This document shows, piece after piece, positions 10,634 to 22,452 of a DNA stretch of 64,000 nt. The notes beneath the pieces were generated by a model that searched no databases, was not told the DNA's origin, and saw only the letters and a list, made by a program, of their open reading frames with translations. The translations under genes and the position numbers were made by a program. The stretch is from Oscheius tipulae (lineage: Eukaryota; Nematoda; Chromadorea; Rhabditida; Rhabditidae), in the NCBI GenBank assembly GCA_037178975.1, contig JASJZH010000004.1:1-64000 (forward strand), read 5' to 3'. Each line of letters opens with the position of its first letter. Within the stretch, counting starts at the first letter, position 1.

Positions 10634-11789
10634 TTGGGTTGGCATATAAGTCTTTTCGCTTTTTGTAAACATGTCCTTTGTCTTGTGTACGACAACGTCC
10701 GAGCTATTGATATAACACCTCGTGTAGCTCACTCAGTCCTCTACTACCACCATGTAAGACACCACTTTCCTTCCTCTTATTCTGTTCTCTGTTCGTTTTG
10801 ATCTGGACCATCAATGACCTATCACCTGACCATCTGCGACATGAGTTCCTCAAAGGCACGAATGGAGCCCAAACGGCGGCTGATATCAACGATGTTTATG
10901 GCCAAGGGACGACGTCCACGAGGATATGCCAGTTGTGGCTCTATCGCTTTCGGTCTGGGGACAAAAGCGTCGAAGATGAGCCAAGATCAACTTTTGATGA
11001 ATCGAAGCTGCTGCAGCTCGTGAACGAGAACAATCGCCAGACTACCCGTGAACTAGCAGAAGCACTGTCTGTCAGTCATGCTGCAGTGGAACATCATTTG
11101 AAGCAATTGAGATTTATGAAGAAACTGGGCACTTGGTTGCCGCATGATCTCAGTGAGACCCAGAAGTGGCAGCGCATGTCCGTCGCCCATTCTCTCCTGT
11201 CCAGGTATGAGAGGAAATCCTTTTTACCACGCCTGGTGATGGGGAATGTGAAGTGGGTAACGTAGGTAAACTTCCAACGGAAGCGTCAATGGGTGGGTCC
11301 AGGTCCGACACCTATCAAAAAAAGATTATGCTCTGTGTTTTCTGGGATATCGAAGAAGTGGTGTACTGGGAAGTGCTGGATGCTGGAACTACCCTTATGG
11401 CCGCCATAAACAGTCAGCCACTTGAAAAGGTTGCCGTTGCATTTCGTCAGAAATGGCCGCTGAAGTCGAAAGTCATCCTGCAGATGGACAACGCGCGCCT
11501 CCATGTTGCAAAACTCACTCGCTCCAAGATCCACGACCTGGGTTGGGAGATTTTATCCCATGCTCCATATAGCCCGGATCTTGCTCCTTCCGACTATTAT
11601 CTGTTCCGGACTTGACAAACTTCTTCGCGTCGAAACCCAAGGTGTTCTACGAGCGTGGCATCCGTAAGCTACCCGTGAAATGGGCAGACGTGGTACATTA
11701 TAATGGTGGTTACATCGAATGAAAAAGATGTTAGAAATACAATAAATTTTTGCATTTGAAAAAGCGAAAAAACTTAGCTGCCAACCCAA
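10634..11789 (+). mobile_element. mariner-family DNA transposon, copy 1 (ends present, transposase decayed)
   Basis: The ends are inverted repeats: TTGGGTTGGCATATAAG at the left and, complemented, TTGGGTTGGCAGCTAAG at the right, each flanked by TA (10632-10633 and 11790-11791), the mariner target duplication. Inside are a helix-turn-helix N-terminus (TTSTRICQLWLYRFRSG; LAEALSVSHAAVEHHLKQL) and a catalytic half with the second and third Asp in LQMDNARLHV and YSPDLAPSDYY. The region of the first catalytic Asp reads MGNVKWVT where copy 2 keeps GDKKW, so that Asp is lost. At least two deletions are visible compared with copy 2: one before FDESKLLQ, one after YYLF. Not autonomous. Confidence 0.9.
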
Positions 11790-12304
11790 TAAAAACTGGC
11801 CCGAGGGCACGATAGGAAAGATTGTCTTGAAACTTTTTTGTTCTGTATTTGTCTCCTTTTTGTCGCTGTTATCATCTGCTTTCTGTTGCCCTTTATTACA
11901 TATATTTTTATAATACTTTTCTACACAAGTAATACTATCGTGCATGGTGCTCAAGTGACAGTATAACCTCATTTCTTTAAACCTTTCCATGTTTCTTTTC
12001 CGTTCTGTCAGCCTGTCCTGCCCCTTCACTCCCACTTCAACCTGCTCGTATGGCTCACACCATCCGAGCTACCGCGGCAAGAGCACCTTCTCTCACGCTG
12101 TCTAACGTGGACTGGATTGACTTGCATACAGTAATTGCTGTTACAGAGTAACTGTGACAAAGTGGCAATTGGGGATTCAGACAGACATACACAAAGAGAC
12201 TTTTGGATATGTAGAACTAGATATGTAGATCCGCTTCAAATTGACCAGTTGAAATTTTTGCCATGGTAATTGTTAGTGCATGCTAGGTCGGTGTTTATTA
12301 TATT

Positions 12305-14603
12305 TCAACCAAGAAGGTGTTCATCTCCATCCAGCTCATAGTCCGCGTGAACGAATGCCCGTTGCACAAATGGCAACCGCTCCAACTTCTTCTGCAAACC
12401 TTCGGTTATATCGTGGCTTTCTTCCAATGAAACTTCTTTGGGCAATACCTAGATGAATTTTTAAGCGTTTACCGAGCAAGACCAACCACATGAGCTTCGA
12501 CGAGATGATTAGCCCCGAAGTGATACACGTGTATCATGTCGATGCAATGAATTCGTTCGTCGTGAGCCACCGCAATTTTTGTGATCCTACTGATGAGCTC
12601 ATTGTCCGCTGCACGACCAATCAGCATGGGGATTTGCTCACGGATCTGGCCAAACCAGGTAGCGATGATTAGTCCACTGAAACAAAGTTTGTATAATAAA
12701 ACCGTCTCATTACGGATAAACACCGCACTTTTTGTAGAGCCGGGTCCCGCCATGAATTTTTCAAATTCGGTTCTTTACACTCAGTCAATTACTTTTCAAG
12801 GAAGTTAACTCGATACAAGTTCGCGTTACGCCGGACTCTCATGATGACGGCAGGGTTGGGCAATCCGGCCCACAGTAACATATCCCGGACTGCCTGGTTT
12901 TGCAACCCTGATGACAGTCCTTTAACCGAAAATATGTGAGGAAGACAGATGGAAAAACCATGTCGTTTTGTTTTTGTATCGCATGTTTACAATTGGTAAA
13001 AAGCGTCCGTCTGCGACCCATGTCAAATACTATCCTGTGCCCAAAAGTCTCTTCTTATTGTATTTGATTATTCTCTTAACTGTTTTTGTGCCACTGTTTT
13101 TCAATTTTTAGCGGTAGAGTCTCAGAACTCTATCCCGAATAACACTTGAAAAATTTTGGGTAGCCTTTTCTGTCAAGCGTTCTCTTTGGCAGGCTCTGAC
13201 AAGTTAAGTTATAAAAATCAAAAACGATGCAAAAGGAGCAATGTATCGGTGCGCCTGAGGTGAGCGACTGATACCTGATGAAGCCTCCAAAGATAGGATC
13301 GGCGTACTTCCACCACTTTGATCCTACAAGAGCTCCAGCCAGTGCAACCATGTTTGTAATGCAGTCATTTCTGTGATCGATAGCCAGACACTGACTAGCA
13401 GTGGAGGCTCGAACACGACAAATAAGGAACAGAACAAGTTTTATCGCGGTCCCAAAACAAAGAACAACGATGGTAGAAATGTCGAACTTTGGATCCATCT
13501 GCAATTTGCAAGCTTCTTTGGAGTGAACTGTACTCACAGAGTCTGTAGCCATTTCCACCACAGCTTCCTCAATTACGATCAGATTGGCAAAAATCATGAT
13601 CATCCCAACGATCAAAACAGTCAAAGGCTCTAGTCTTTCAAGCCCAACAGGATACTTTCGTCTACTGCTCTTCTCTATTTGTCGGCAAGCGTACCTTAGT
13701 TAATTTTAGTTACTTAGTAAACTTCAATAATGAAACCAAATAACGACCCCGGAAGCAATGTCCATGGCGCTGTCGACCATGCTGGCTATTACTGCTAAGG
13801 AATTAGACAGGTAAGCTGCAACCAGCTTGGCAGCAATCATGACTATATTGATGAGAATGGTGATGATTGAAAGACGAGTGTCCCAAACCTAAACGAATTC
13901 GATAATACTTGGGCAGACACCACCCTTCCTCCAAATTTTTAACCCGAACTTCCTGAGACACAATAAATCGTGTTTTTCGGTGTCTTGAACTTATTTTTTA
14001 TGTTTCTATCTATATTTTCCGAACTCAGGGTGTAAAATAACCTCTTGGAATGAGGAACTGCCAAATACCTAGGAGAAACAGATGACTTTCATAGACTACT
14101 CATTCTCCCGTATACATTGTTCCGATAGGTATCTGGCAGCTTCTCGTTCCAATGGGGTTATTTCACACGCTGAGTTCTTAAAACATAGGTAGAAACATTA
14201 AATTAGGTTTAGCACACCATAAAACTCGATTGGGAGTGAAGGGAAGTTCGCGACAAAAAAGATTGAATGAAGGGTGGTGTCTGTTCAAGTATCCCAGAAT
14301 TCTACCGAAATCAATGGATAAGTTACCTTCTCTTTCTGGGCTTTATCCTTCTCACTCTTCTCCTGGTCAACGTCTTTCTCCTTCAAGCATTCCTCGTCCT
14401 CTAGAGTCGCATCAACGAATCCATTCTGCCTCTTGTAGAACCTCTTCAGCGCTCTCCTGGATGACCATTGTTGGAAGATTCTGGTCAACATTTTACCCTG
14501 AAAAGACGCATTAATTAAACAACAGGATTTCACAAGCAGAGCACAATGGGCCACTATCTTGTTCTCTTATCTCTGAACTGAAAACTGTCTCTGGGGGAGC
14601 CAT
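12305..14603 (-). CDS. Cation diffusion facilitator (Mn/Zn-type CDF transporter)
   Basis: A multi-exon CDF/SLC30-like gene moving divalent metal out of the cytosol by proton exchange. Pieces in order: a charged cytosolic N-terminus with KRFYKRQNGFVDATLEDEE (about 14500-14300), TM1-2 with SLAVIASMVDSAMDIASG (13900-13735), RKYPVGLERLEPL, TM3-4 (13650-13530), then TM5-6 containing the metal site AIDHRNDCITN (13480-13300). That DxxxD pattern is characteristic of the Mn-type CDF subgroup rather than the HxxxD of vertebrate ZnTs. The C-terminal cytosolic domain includes HVYHFGANHLVEAHV and ESHDITEGLQKKLE...AFVHADYE; the stop is at 12305. The MAPPET start at 14603 is plausible but its splice to the next exon is weak; ATG near 14493 is the alternative. 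Confidence 0.85.
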
Positions 14604-15021
14604 GGAAAACTGCTGACTAGGAGAACGAAGAAAAGCAAAGCAGAGCATGTGTACGGGGTCAGGATGACTAGAAACTTTCAAGGATTTTAATATACTCTCT
14701 TTTTTTAATGAACTTTTGTAAATTTTACTGAACTAGGAAGCAAAGTCTAACAGACCATTACTGTTACTTGAGCCCCAACAATTGTACCAAAAGTTCTTCT
14801 GACAGTCCAATATTCACCACTTACAGATCAGCAAAGTTTTTTGTGCCGTTTTTATCAACTAGGCGCCGATACATGGGTCTCGAAACGAATGTGCTGCAGC
14901 TCGTTTGAAAAGCATGTGGCAACCATGGAACAGCCGTTTCCAATACCCACCACTATTCATTCTTTCTGTCAGCCCAATTCAATTGATACTGATAACAAAA
15001 AGTGTGTTTCTAGTTGAAGTC

Positions 15022-17339
15022 ATGTCCGAACCGATACCTGGACCGGATGCATTTCCCCCGGCCGCTCCAGCTGAAGGACAGCTTACTGAAGAGGTACATT
15101 TTTGTTGAATATTCGAGGTTTAAGGCAACATGATTTTGAGAAATTTTTTCAGGATCTTATTAAAATGAAGGAACAAATGGTTGACCAACGGAGCATGGCA
15201 GGAGGTTCATTACTTCACTCATGAGTTTTATACATTAACTCTTCTATCTTTAGCATCAGAAGCTGCCGACCAGTCAATAATAAGTGTCGCGGACTCGGCT
15301 AGCAACTTCGATGAACATGTCGGGGACGATTTTGATGAGGTCGATGCCGTCGATCCGGACGACGTGGACAATTCAGTGAGCCCTTCATTTTATTTAATTT
15401 CTAGCTGTTTTCGGAATGTTGGCAAACTATTGAAAGTGTCTTCTTTCAGGACAGGATTTTCAACGGATGGCTATTCGGACGCCCCCGAACATTTAATCCC
15501 GAGCTACCAAAGGACACTGTTCAAGTGCTGAGCTGGCCGCAGGAAAAGCCGAGACCAGCCTGTCCGGAACAGTGCAATGAGCATGACTGGGAAGATGCCT
15601 TTTCTAATGCCAAGGTCTACCTCATTGGAACTGCTCACTTCAGGTGAATTAAAATAGCTCATTCAACAATGAGGGTCCATCATAACCCGTCCATCATAAC
15701 TAGCTTATTGGAAAGTCTTTGAATTACAGTAGACACGCCGCTGTCTTTGTGTCTCTTTGTCTCTTATGTCTCTCTGTCTCAATGTCACTATACTCGGGAT
15801 CCGAGTCGAAAATCTCGAGTCGAATCGAATCGAGTCCGACTGAAGTCGAGGAAAACTTATATCTTTCGTATAGGCTGCATTTTGCACAAAAATCGGGACA
15901 GTAAAATACTCTGAATCACTGTGATTCGAAAATATATCTACGTCCGAATAGTCGGATTCTACAACTTCTTCATCTTCAGTTTCTTCAGAAGCTTCATCCA
16001 TAGCCTTATCAGATCGGACTTTTGAAGAAAATTGAAAAAAAAAATACATATTTAAACAAATAAAAAATAATAACAACGACGACATCTCCTGCAGTAGAAA
16101 CAGCGTTGCCGCGCATTTTGATTCAAGTTCGACTCGAGCCCGACTCGAGTCCATTTCAAGTCCGACTCGGAATCGAGTCGAGTCGAACATGTATAACCGT
16201 TACCCTACCAAACACCGAAATATTGAAATAATAAAGATCCAACAGTTCTCACTACATTACGATATTTCAGCAAGGAGAGCCAAGAAGACGTGGTCAACAC
16301 GATTCGCGCTGTCCAACCGGATATCGTTATGGTCGAGCTGTGTCCGAGCAGAATTTCTATTCTTTCGATGGATGAACAGACTCTGTTGAAGGAAGCCAGC
16401 GAGCTCAGCATTGAAAAAATGCGGAACATCATCAAGCAGAGTGGAGCCGTTCAAGGTATCCTTCATGTCATGCTGCTCAGCATGTCGGCTCACATCACGC
16501 GGCAGCTCTCCATGGCTCCTGGAGGGGAGTTTCGTGCGGCACATCGCGCTGTCATGCAGACACAGCTATGTCGTCTTGTCCTCGGTGACCGCCCGATCCA
16601 CATCACTCTTCAACGCGCTCTCGGAGCCCTGACTCTGTGGCAAAAGATCAAATTTTTCTTCCATGTCTGCTTCAGCCACTTTAGCACCATCACACCCGAA
16701 GAAGTAGAACGCTGCAAGCGACAGGATCTTCTGGAAGAGCTTCTTGCTGAAATGGCTGGAGATTTCCCTAAATTGAGCGAGGTTACCCTGTCAGTCACTC
16801 CCCACTTTGTCTTTTCAGATTTTCGTCCAGGAACGAGATCAGTACATGACGTACTCCCTGCAGCATATTATGTCCTCGAACACGGAGCACAAATTCCTTT
16901 CTTGGAGACAGCTGCGTGCACATGGACATCAGGTCGAGTGGCAGCCTCTAAGAGTGAGTCTCTTCTGTTTGTATACAAAATGGATGATCCGAACCTTCTA
17001 GTCCAGTGGTTATGCTTCTCCACATTTTCACTTTCCACCTGCAGCTCATATAACAGGTGAAAGTATGAGAAAATTGATACGAGTTTCCATGGCGACACTT
17101 ATTTTCCACACACCTAAATCAATTTGCAGGTTGTCGCTGTGGTCGGAATCGGCCACACTCCCGGCATTGTAGCCAATTGGCAGAGCGAAATCGACATTGG
17201 TGAGCTGATCCGCATTTCACCACCAAGTCGTGCCGGACTGGTTTTCAAGTATACAATGAAGGCCGCCTTCTACGGAGCTGTCGGTTTTCTTCTTTTCAAA
17301 GGAGGCAGTCGCGTTGCTCGAAGATTTGTCAAGTTTTAG
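15022..17339 (+). CDS. TRABD: TraB-domain-containing protein (TRABD-like)
   Basis: ATG at 15022 follows a TTTCTAG acceptor-like site. Exons: 15022-15093, about 15152-15200, 15253-15374, 15450-15642, 16270-16783, 16819-16953 and 17130-17339. The acidic N-terminus (DDFDEVDAVDPDDVDN) precedes the TraB domain, whose first motif, YLIGTAHFSKESQEDV, is split by a 627-bp intron. The second motif is IVMVELCPSRISIL. A C-terminal glycine/His motif reads VVAVVGIGHTPGI. The end has one hydrophobic segment (TMKAAFYGAVGFLLFKGG) before a basic tail, fitting outer mitochondrial membrane anchoring known for TRABD. TraB proteins are related to TIKI-type metal proteases; TRABD itself has been linked to mitochondrial dynamics. 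The order of motifs and full length make this assignment firm. Confidence 0.9.
15737..15792. repeat. GTCTCT tract in TRABD intron 4
   Basis: Degenerate GTCTCTTTGTCTCTTATGTC-type repeat of period about 8. Confidence 0.7.
15780..16195. mobile_element. Inserted element in TRABD intron 4 with GAGTCGA-rich inverted ends
   Basis: The unusually long intron contains CGAGTCGAATCGAATCGAG-type sequence at 15800-15850 and complementary GTTCGACTCGAGCCCGACTC / CGGAATCGAGTCGAGTCGAA at 16117-16190. Between them a minus-strand frame encodes a short acidic stretch (DEASEETEDEEVVESDYSD, DIFSNHSDSEYF) resembling the acidic N-terminus common in piggyBac-like transposases. The resemblance is compositional only. 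Probably a truncated or non-autonomous DNA element. Confidence 0.4.
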
Positions 17340-17361
17340 GTGAGTGTATGTTTTTTGAGCA

Positions 17362-17610
17362 GAAGATCCGAACTTCCGACCCCGCGATCCGTAGACCGCG
17401 CAACCTGGTATTGCGCCATAGATGCATTACCGGGAAAAATATGGAAATAAGCAAAGTTGAAAATGTCGAAGAAATTTTGAATTCGCGCCGCAATTTTCGA
17501 GGTCTGTGATGGGACCCGGATTTCCGTTTTCGAAAAACCTTTAAAAAATTGGCGCACTTCCGCTATTCGTTAGAAGTGGACTATAACCGACTGAGCCATA
17601 GGAGCAAAGG
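17362..17610 (-). repeat. tRNA-like (SINE-type) modules
   Basis: On the minus strand there are two tRNA-like heads. One, at about 17607-17560, has a D-arm-like CTCAGTCGGTTATAG. The other, at about 17432-17365, has TGGCGCAATACCAGG followed about 30 bases later by GGAAGTTCGGATC, a B-box-like T-arm. Neither folds into a full tRNA by eye. They are best read as remnants of tRNA-derived SINEs in the TRABD to UFSP2 intergenic space. Confidence 0.35.
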
Positions 17611-18185
17611 ATGAATTCAATTTCCCAATGACCTATAAAAGGGAGATCAGGAGCACTTGCACAGAGTTCAGGAGCAAGCTTTTTACCAATGCACCAACTT
17701 TTGCGCAAAAACATAGACTGCCTGAAACTGCTTAAAGGCCGGGAACCTCTAAATATGATTTAAAATTCTCATAGTTCAACTAAAAAAGGTGCTTCACAAG
17801 AAGCTATTACATGAGAATGGATCGAGCCCTGGTCTGCCAAACCCATAAGACAAACCGCCAGACTGCTTCAGACAGATAGAACTAGTTTCAACCGTTCGTT
17901 TCAGTGCTGTTCTCGGGTCGTCTCTCTGCTGCATCATCACCGTCATCAAAGCCGACTTTTTCTTATCCTATATCCCCAGCTAATTAGAACTTTCTCTAAA
18001 CCGCCCCTTGAAAAGTTGATTCGATGCGAAAAGGCCAACTCCCTACCCTGTCTCTATTTACCGGTTAGTGAGTTCAGAGCTCATAAAATAAAATAGTTCT
18101 ATTTTTGTGATAAATCTCTTTTTTGGGGTTCAATCTCCCTATTCGTTCTTTGAACTTCTAGTATGTTTCCGTAAAAATGATATAG

Positions 18186-20926
18186 ATGACGGTAGTTGAG
18201 GAGATTTGGGACATCGACACGGCCGCAATGTTTGCCGTGAGTTTACAGTTTCTTACTACTTTTGAAAAACTAGTTTTATTCATTTTAGCTATGATCCTTT
18301 TCAGAGCTACAAGAATTTCGTCCTCTGGCACAAAGACACAATTGGTCAGCAAGCATATGGAGGCCTCGTTTGGGGTCGGACGCAAACCAAAGAAATCACT
18401 CAAGTGCTCTTCTTGACAGCAGATAACATGACCAGCGCGACAGCAGAATATCTGTCCAGCATCATGTCTGCCGGTAGGTTCAGTTTGAGCATGGCTAGGC
18501 CCATTAAGGTAGTGCCAGGTTCGAGTCATTTGTCCAGGTCGTAGGTCTCTGTCTCTGTCCTCGCAGCGTCTTCTCTTATAGAACGAGTCGTATCTCTTCA
18601 AAGCTGAGAAAGAGCCATGTGTCAAACCGTTCAAGTCTCTGTTTTACCTAAAGTTCGAGGCCTCGAGGTAATCTTGAGAAAAAGCAAGAAGAAAAGTTAT
18701 TAGCTGACAAAAAGTTCAAAACAAGTTTTCAGACCTTCAACTCGTCGCAAACCTGACGATTGACGGCTTTGTGACTCCTCCAGTCAGTCTCGATAGTTCA
18801 ATTTTCCAGCTCTCAGCGACCCAGGAGGTCAGTTTTCTGTCTCATAAGGAAGTCCGTGGCTACGCTAGGAAGTGTTAAACGCTGTCAAAGAGGGGAAGAG
18901 AAAGAGTACTTACAGATCCTTCAACGAGCAGACCTATCCAGTTTTCTGGACCGTAACGGACAGCTCAATGCGACACAGTTTACCAATCAGGGACTCTCTC
19001 TTTACGCCCGCGTCGGAATCGAGTTCAACCTTCGTGTCGGAGCCGAAGCTGAAGATCTGAAGGCGAGTGCGAAGCGCTATTTTGATGAGCTGGACAGAAT
19101 GGTTTTCATCAATCAGGACAAGGGTATCGTCTTAACTAGAAAGCCAGAGAAAGAAGTCGTGACGAAAGTGCTCGACGAACATGCCAAGGGAACTGTACAG
19201 TATAAGGTTAAGGTTTTTGAATAACTGGTTGGCAATCAGTCAACTTTTAGGATTCAATGGAATTCACAGCCTATCAAAACTTGACTAGAAACACGAAAAA
19301 TGACTCGGAAGATCAGAAGATGGTCCCGATTGCTCGAATAACTCGTGATGGGACCAAGTACACTGCTTATTCTGCCGTGTTCACAGTCGTTGTGCCAGTC
19401 TTCTGTGGCGAAGATTCGAATCGCATTTATGAGCGATTCCAGGAGGGATTGAGGCGGCGAATTCAGGCCATAGTCTGGACAAACATTCCCAGAATACAGA
19501 AAAAGGTCGGACACTGGCTTTGCCTGTGAAATTCGAAAGTTTAGCAGGAACTGGTCAAGACTACTTCGGCGGTCTTTTACCCTCCCGGCTGGAGCACAAT
19601 GGTGCATTTACAGGTGCCAGATTTACCCACAGCCGGTCAAAGTAGGTCTCCTTCTTTGCATAACTATTAAACTTTAAGAATCTTTCCGCGTCCGTCTGCA
19701 CAAACTGCTAAATCTAAGTGCGTTCACTCCCTGCCTCCGTCTAGCTCAGCAGATTCCCTTCGGCGGAGCGGCTGCCTCAAAGCTGCTGAGAACACCCCAT
19801 TCCTCGATCAGTAACTATAAGGCTCTTGGAAAAGTCTCCGTCGTGAAAGGACCCTACAATTACCATCATTACATGCAGGACAATTTTGATGACAACGGTA
19901 TGATTGCGAGCTAGTCGGAGAGAGCACCTGAGCAATTTGCAGGCTGGGGGTGTGCCTATCGAAGTCTTCAGACTATTTGGAGTTGGTTTGTGCTGAACGG
20001 CTTCTGTGATAAGCCTGTGCCAACACACAGAGAAATCCAGCAGTGTTTGGTGAAAATTGGGGATAAGGAGGAAAAATTTATCGGAAGCCGACAGTGGATT
20101 GGCTCGACCGAGATCGGCTTCGTTCTCGACGAACTACTGGCCATCGAGAGCAAGTTCATCACGACCGGCTCCGGGGCCGAGGTTCCGGAGAAGGCCAGGG
20201 AGCTGGCTCATCATTTCGACACGGCTGGAAGTCCGGTCATGATTGGTAAATATTCTAAACTTTGAATTCACTAAAATTACAGGTAAACGGCGCGCTTTTT
20301 GTAGAAGCCGGGTTCCACCACGACGTCCTTAGAAATCGTATTTTGCATTTTTCAGTACCATTCACTCATTTTTTCGGTTTCTAAGTGTGTTTGATCGATT
20401 CAGGGCTAAATTCTACACTAAGATAGCCTTCTTTGACAGAAAAAATACCGAGGAAAGTGAGCAAATAACCCTACAAGGTAAAAACAGGCATTTCGTTAAT
20501 TTTTCCGTCAAAGTAGACGGATCTAGGATGGAATTTGACGCCAAATCGATTGGACATACTTAAAAAAATACTCGAGGAAATAAGTGTAAAGCACAGAAAA
20601 ATGCAATAAGAAACTGGTATTCAAGATTTTTGAAGTTCCCGCCGCCAAAATTCAACTTTAAAATGGCTGTCATCTAACGCGTTAGTAGTTCTTTACATTC
20701 AATTGTTTCAGGCGGTGGGCAACTGGCTCACACCATTCTCGGCGTCGACTTTGACGACAACACCGGCGACTGTCGTTTTCTCGTCCTGGATCCTCATTAT
20801 ACCGGCAGTGAGGACATTAGAACGGTGACAACTAAAGGCTGGTGTCAATGGAAACCGGCTAGTTTCTGGAAGGCCGAGTACTTCTACAACATGGTCTGTC
20901 CGCAGCCGCCAGCCGATGCCATTTAG
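18186..20926 (+). CDS. UFSP2: UFM1-specific protease 2 (cysteine protease C78)
   Basis: Matures the ubiquitin-like modifier UFM1 and removes it from substrates; in animals it acts mainly at the ER. The C-terminal catalytic domain is very clear: [14 protein letters not shown], then [11 protein letters not shown] with the nucleophile Cys, [49 protein letters not shown] and [10 protein letters not shown], which holds the catalytic Asp and His; stop at 20924-20926. Exons are about 18186-18236, 18305-18474, 18733-18827, 18869-19207, 19251-19506, 19546-19640, 19679-19899, 19942-20246 and 20712-20926. In the 18869-19207 exon the frame entering from upstream differs from the frame leaving downstream (which reads [19 protein letters not shown]), so one splice site is wrong or one base is missing. 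The N-terminus is weakly conserved and the start is tentative. Confidence 0.9.
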
Positions 20927-22452
20927 ATTACCCTTTTCTAGTCAAAATAGCAAAAACTTCGCCTGCTTTTTTCAATTTCCCCGAGTAACTACTGTGATAG
21001 TAACTTTTGATGTTTGTACTTTTGTGGTGTTCGTGGCTCTATTGTATCTCTGTTTCTCTAAAAGTATTTGTGCAAATAAATATTGTTTCCAAGTGTCTAT
21101 CTCTACTCGCCGTTTTAAGGAAACATCCCGATTCAAGGCCAGCTACCATTTTCAACGATTGACTAGAGACTCAACTTTACTCAAAAAGGTTTAAAACTGG
21201 AGTATTTAACCGCAATTGAACTCTCGGACCAATTAACATATCTAAGAATCTTGTCTCTGTAAACTTCTTGTTTCGCGTCACCTGTTTTCCTCTAGCTCCA
21301 CTTGTTTGTCTTAGCTTCGCGTCCCAATCCCCCTGCTGTACTTTTATGCCGTTTAATTTATGTGCAAAAGACACTTTTCGGACTACACTGGACCAAGAAA
21401 AGTGAGCGATTTACGATTTCTCGAAGCGCCGTTCAGCGGGTGGTCACTGTTGTCTCCAAGTCGGCCGGTTCTTGCCTTTCTACATAGCCAGCTGTCATCA
21501 GTAGGCGCCGTTCATAGAGACCGCTTTTTGAAAACTCTCTCCCTCTTTAAATTACACATTGTTACTATGACTGTCTCTCTGTCTTTCTCTATCTTTGTTC
21601 TCTGTCTATATGACTATGTCTCCCTGCCTCTCTGCCTCTGTTTCTCTGTCACTCTGTCACCGTCAGCATCTGTTCCCTCTTGACCAGGTCGTGGTGGTCG
21701 GTTTGTGCGGCCGTTGTGTGACATACCAGCCCCGCTATCGATTTGTAACCCCTCCCGTGTGGCCAACACGCTCCTACGAAATCGCCTCCACTGGTCTCTA
21801 TCGAATATTAATATGTATGTAGATGTGTCCAGCCCGTTCTGACACATTTCATTTCCCTGCCGGACTGGCTGACTTTCCAGAAAGGGCTCATTATTCTATT
21901 CTCTTTTGTTTCCCGATCACTCACTTTCTCGCGGTTCACTTGACCGAAAACATCATGATTTGTTTTACTTTTTTGCAGGTTATTAGAGGAGAGAGACATC
22001 TTTTTAATGCCATTTGCCGCCGTTTTGCCGAAAATACGGAGCATAAAGCACTCGATTGCTAAAATCAAAGGTTTTTTGCTCGAACATTCCCTGTTATTTG
22101 ATAGTTTGAGTTCAAATTGAAGGCAGACTTCTTTTTTTCAAGCCGTTTATGACTTCGTTTAGGGTTATAAGCATATAAACTTTTAGAATCCAACAAAGTA
22201 TGGTCACATCTTAAGCTTCCTCCTCTTTCCCTTCTAAAAGAGAGGATAAGATTCCAAATTTAGCCTGTGTCGGCAGCCGTTGCGGCCGACGCCCTGCAGT
22301 TGACTTATGCTTTGTTTGCCCAACTCTCCTCCACCGGAATACAATCGCCATTTCCCGACTAGAGTTTTTCTCATTAGATGAGTCAGAAAGTCAACCATAC
22401 TCAATTTAATCCTTTTTCGTTTTCATTGTTTTCGCTCAAGAGAACTTTCAGA
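20927..22452. other. UFSP2 to BicD intergenic region
   Basis: No gene recognised. It holds a CT-rich GTCTCTCTGTC tract at about 21570-21680 and, near 22440, a polypyrimidine stretch ending TTTCAG two bases before the BicD ATG, a likely trans-splice acceptor. Confidence 0.6.

Noticed and set aside
10798..11615. An active mariner transposase
   Set aside because: Two frames, internal deletions and loss of the first catalytic Asp block relative to copy 2.
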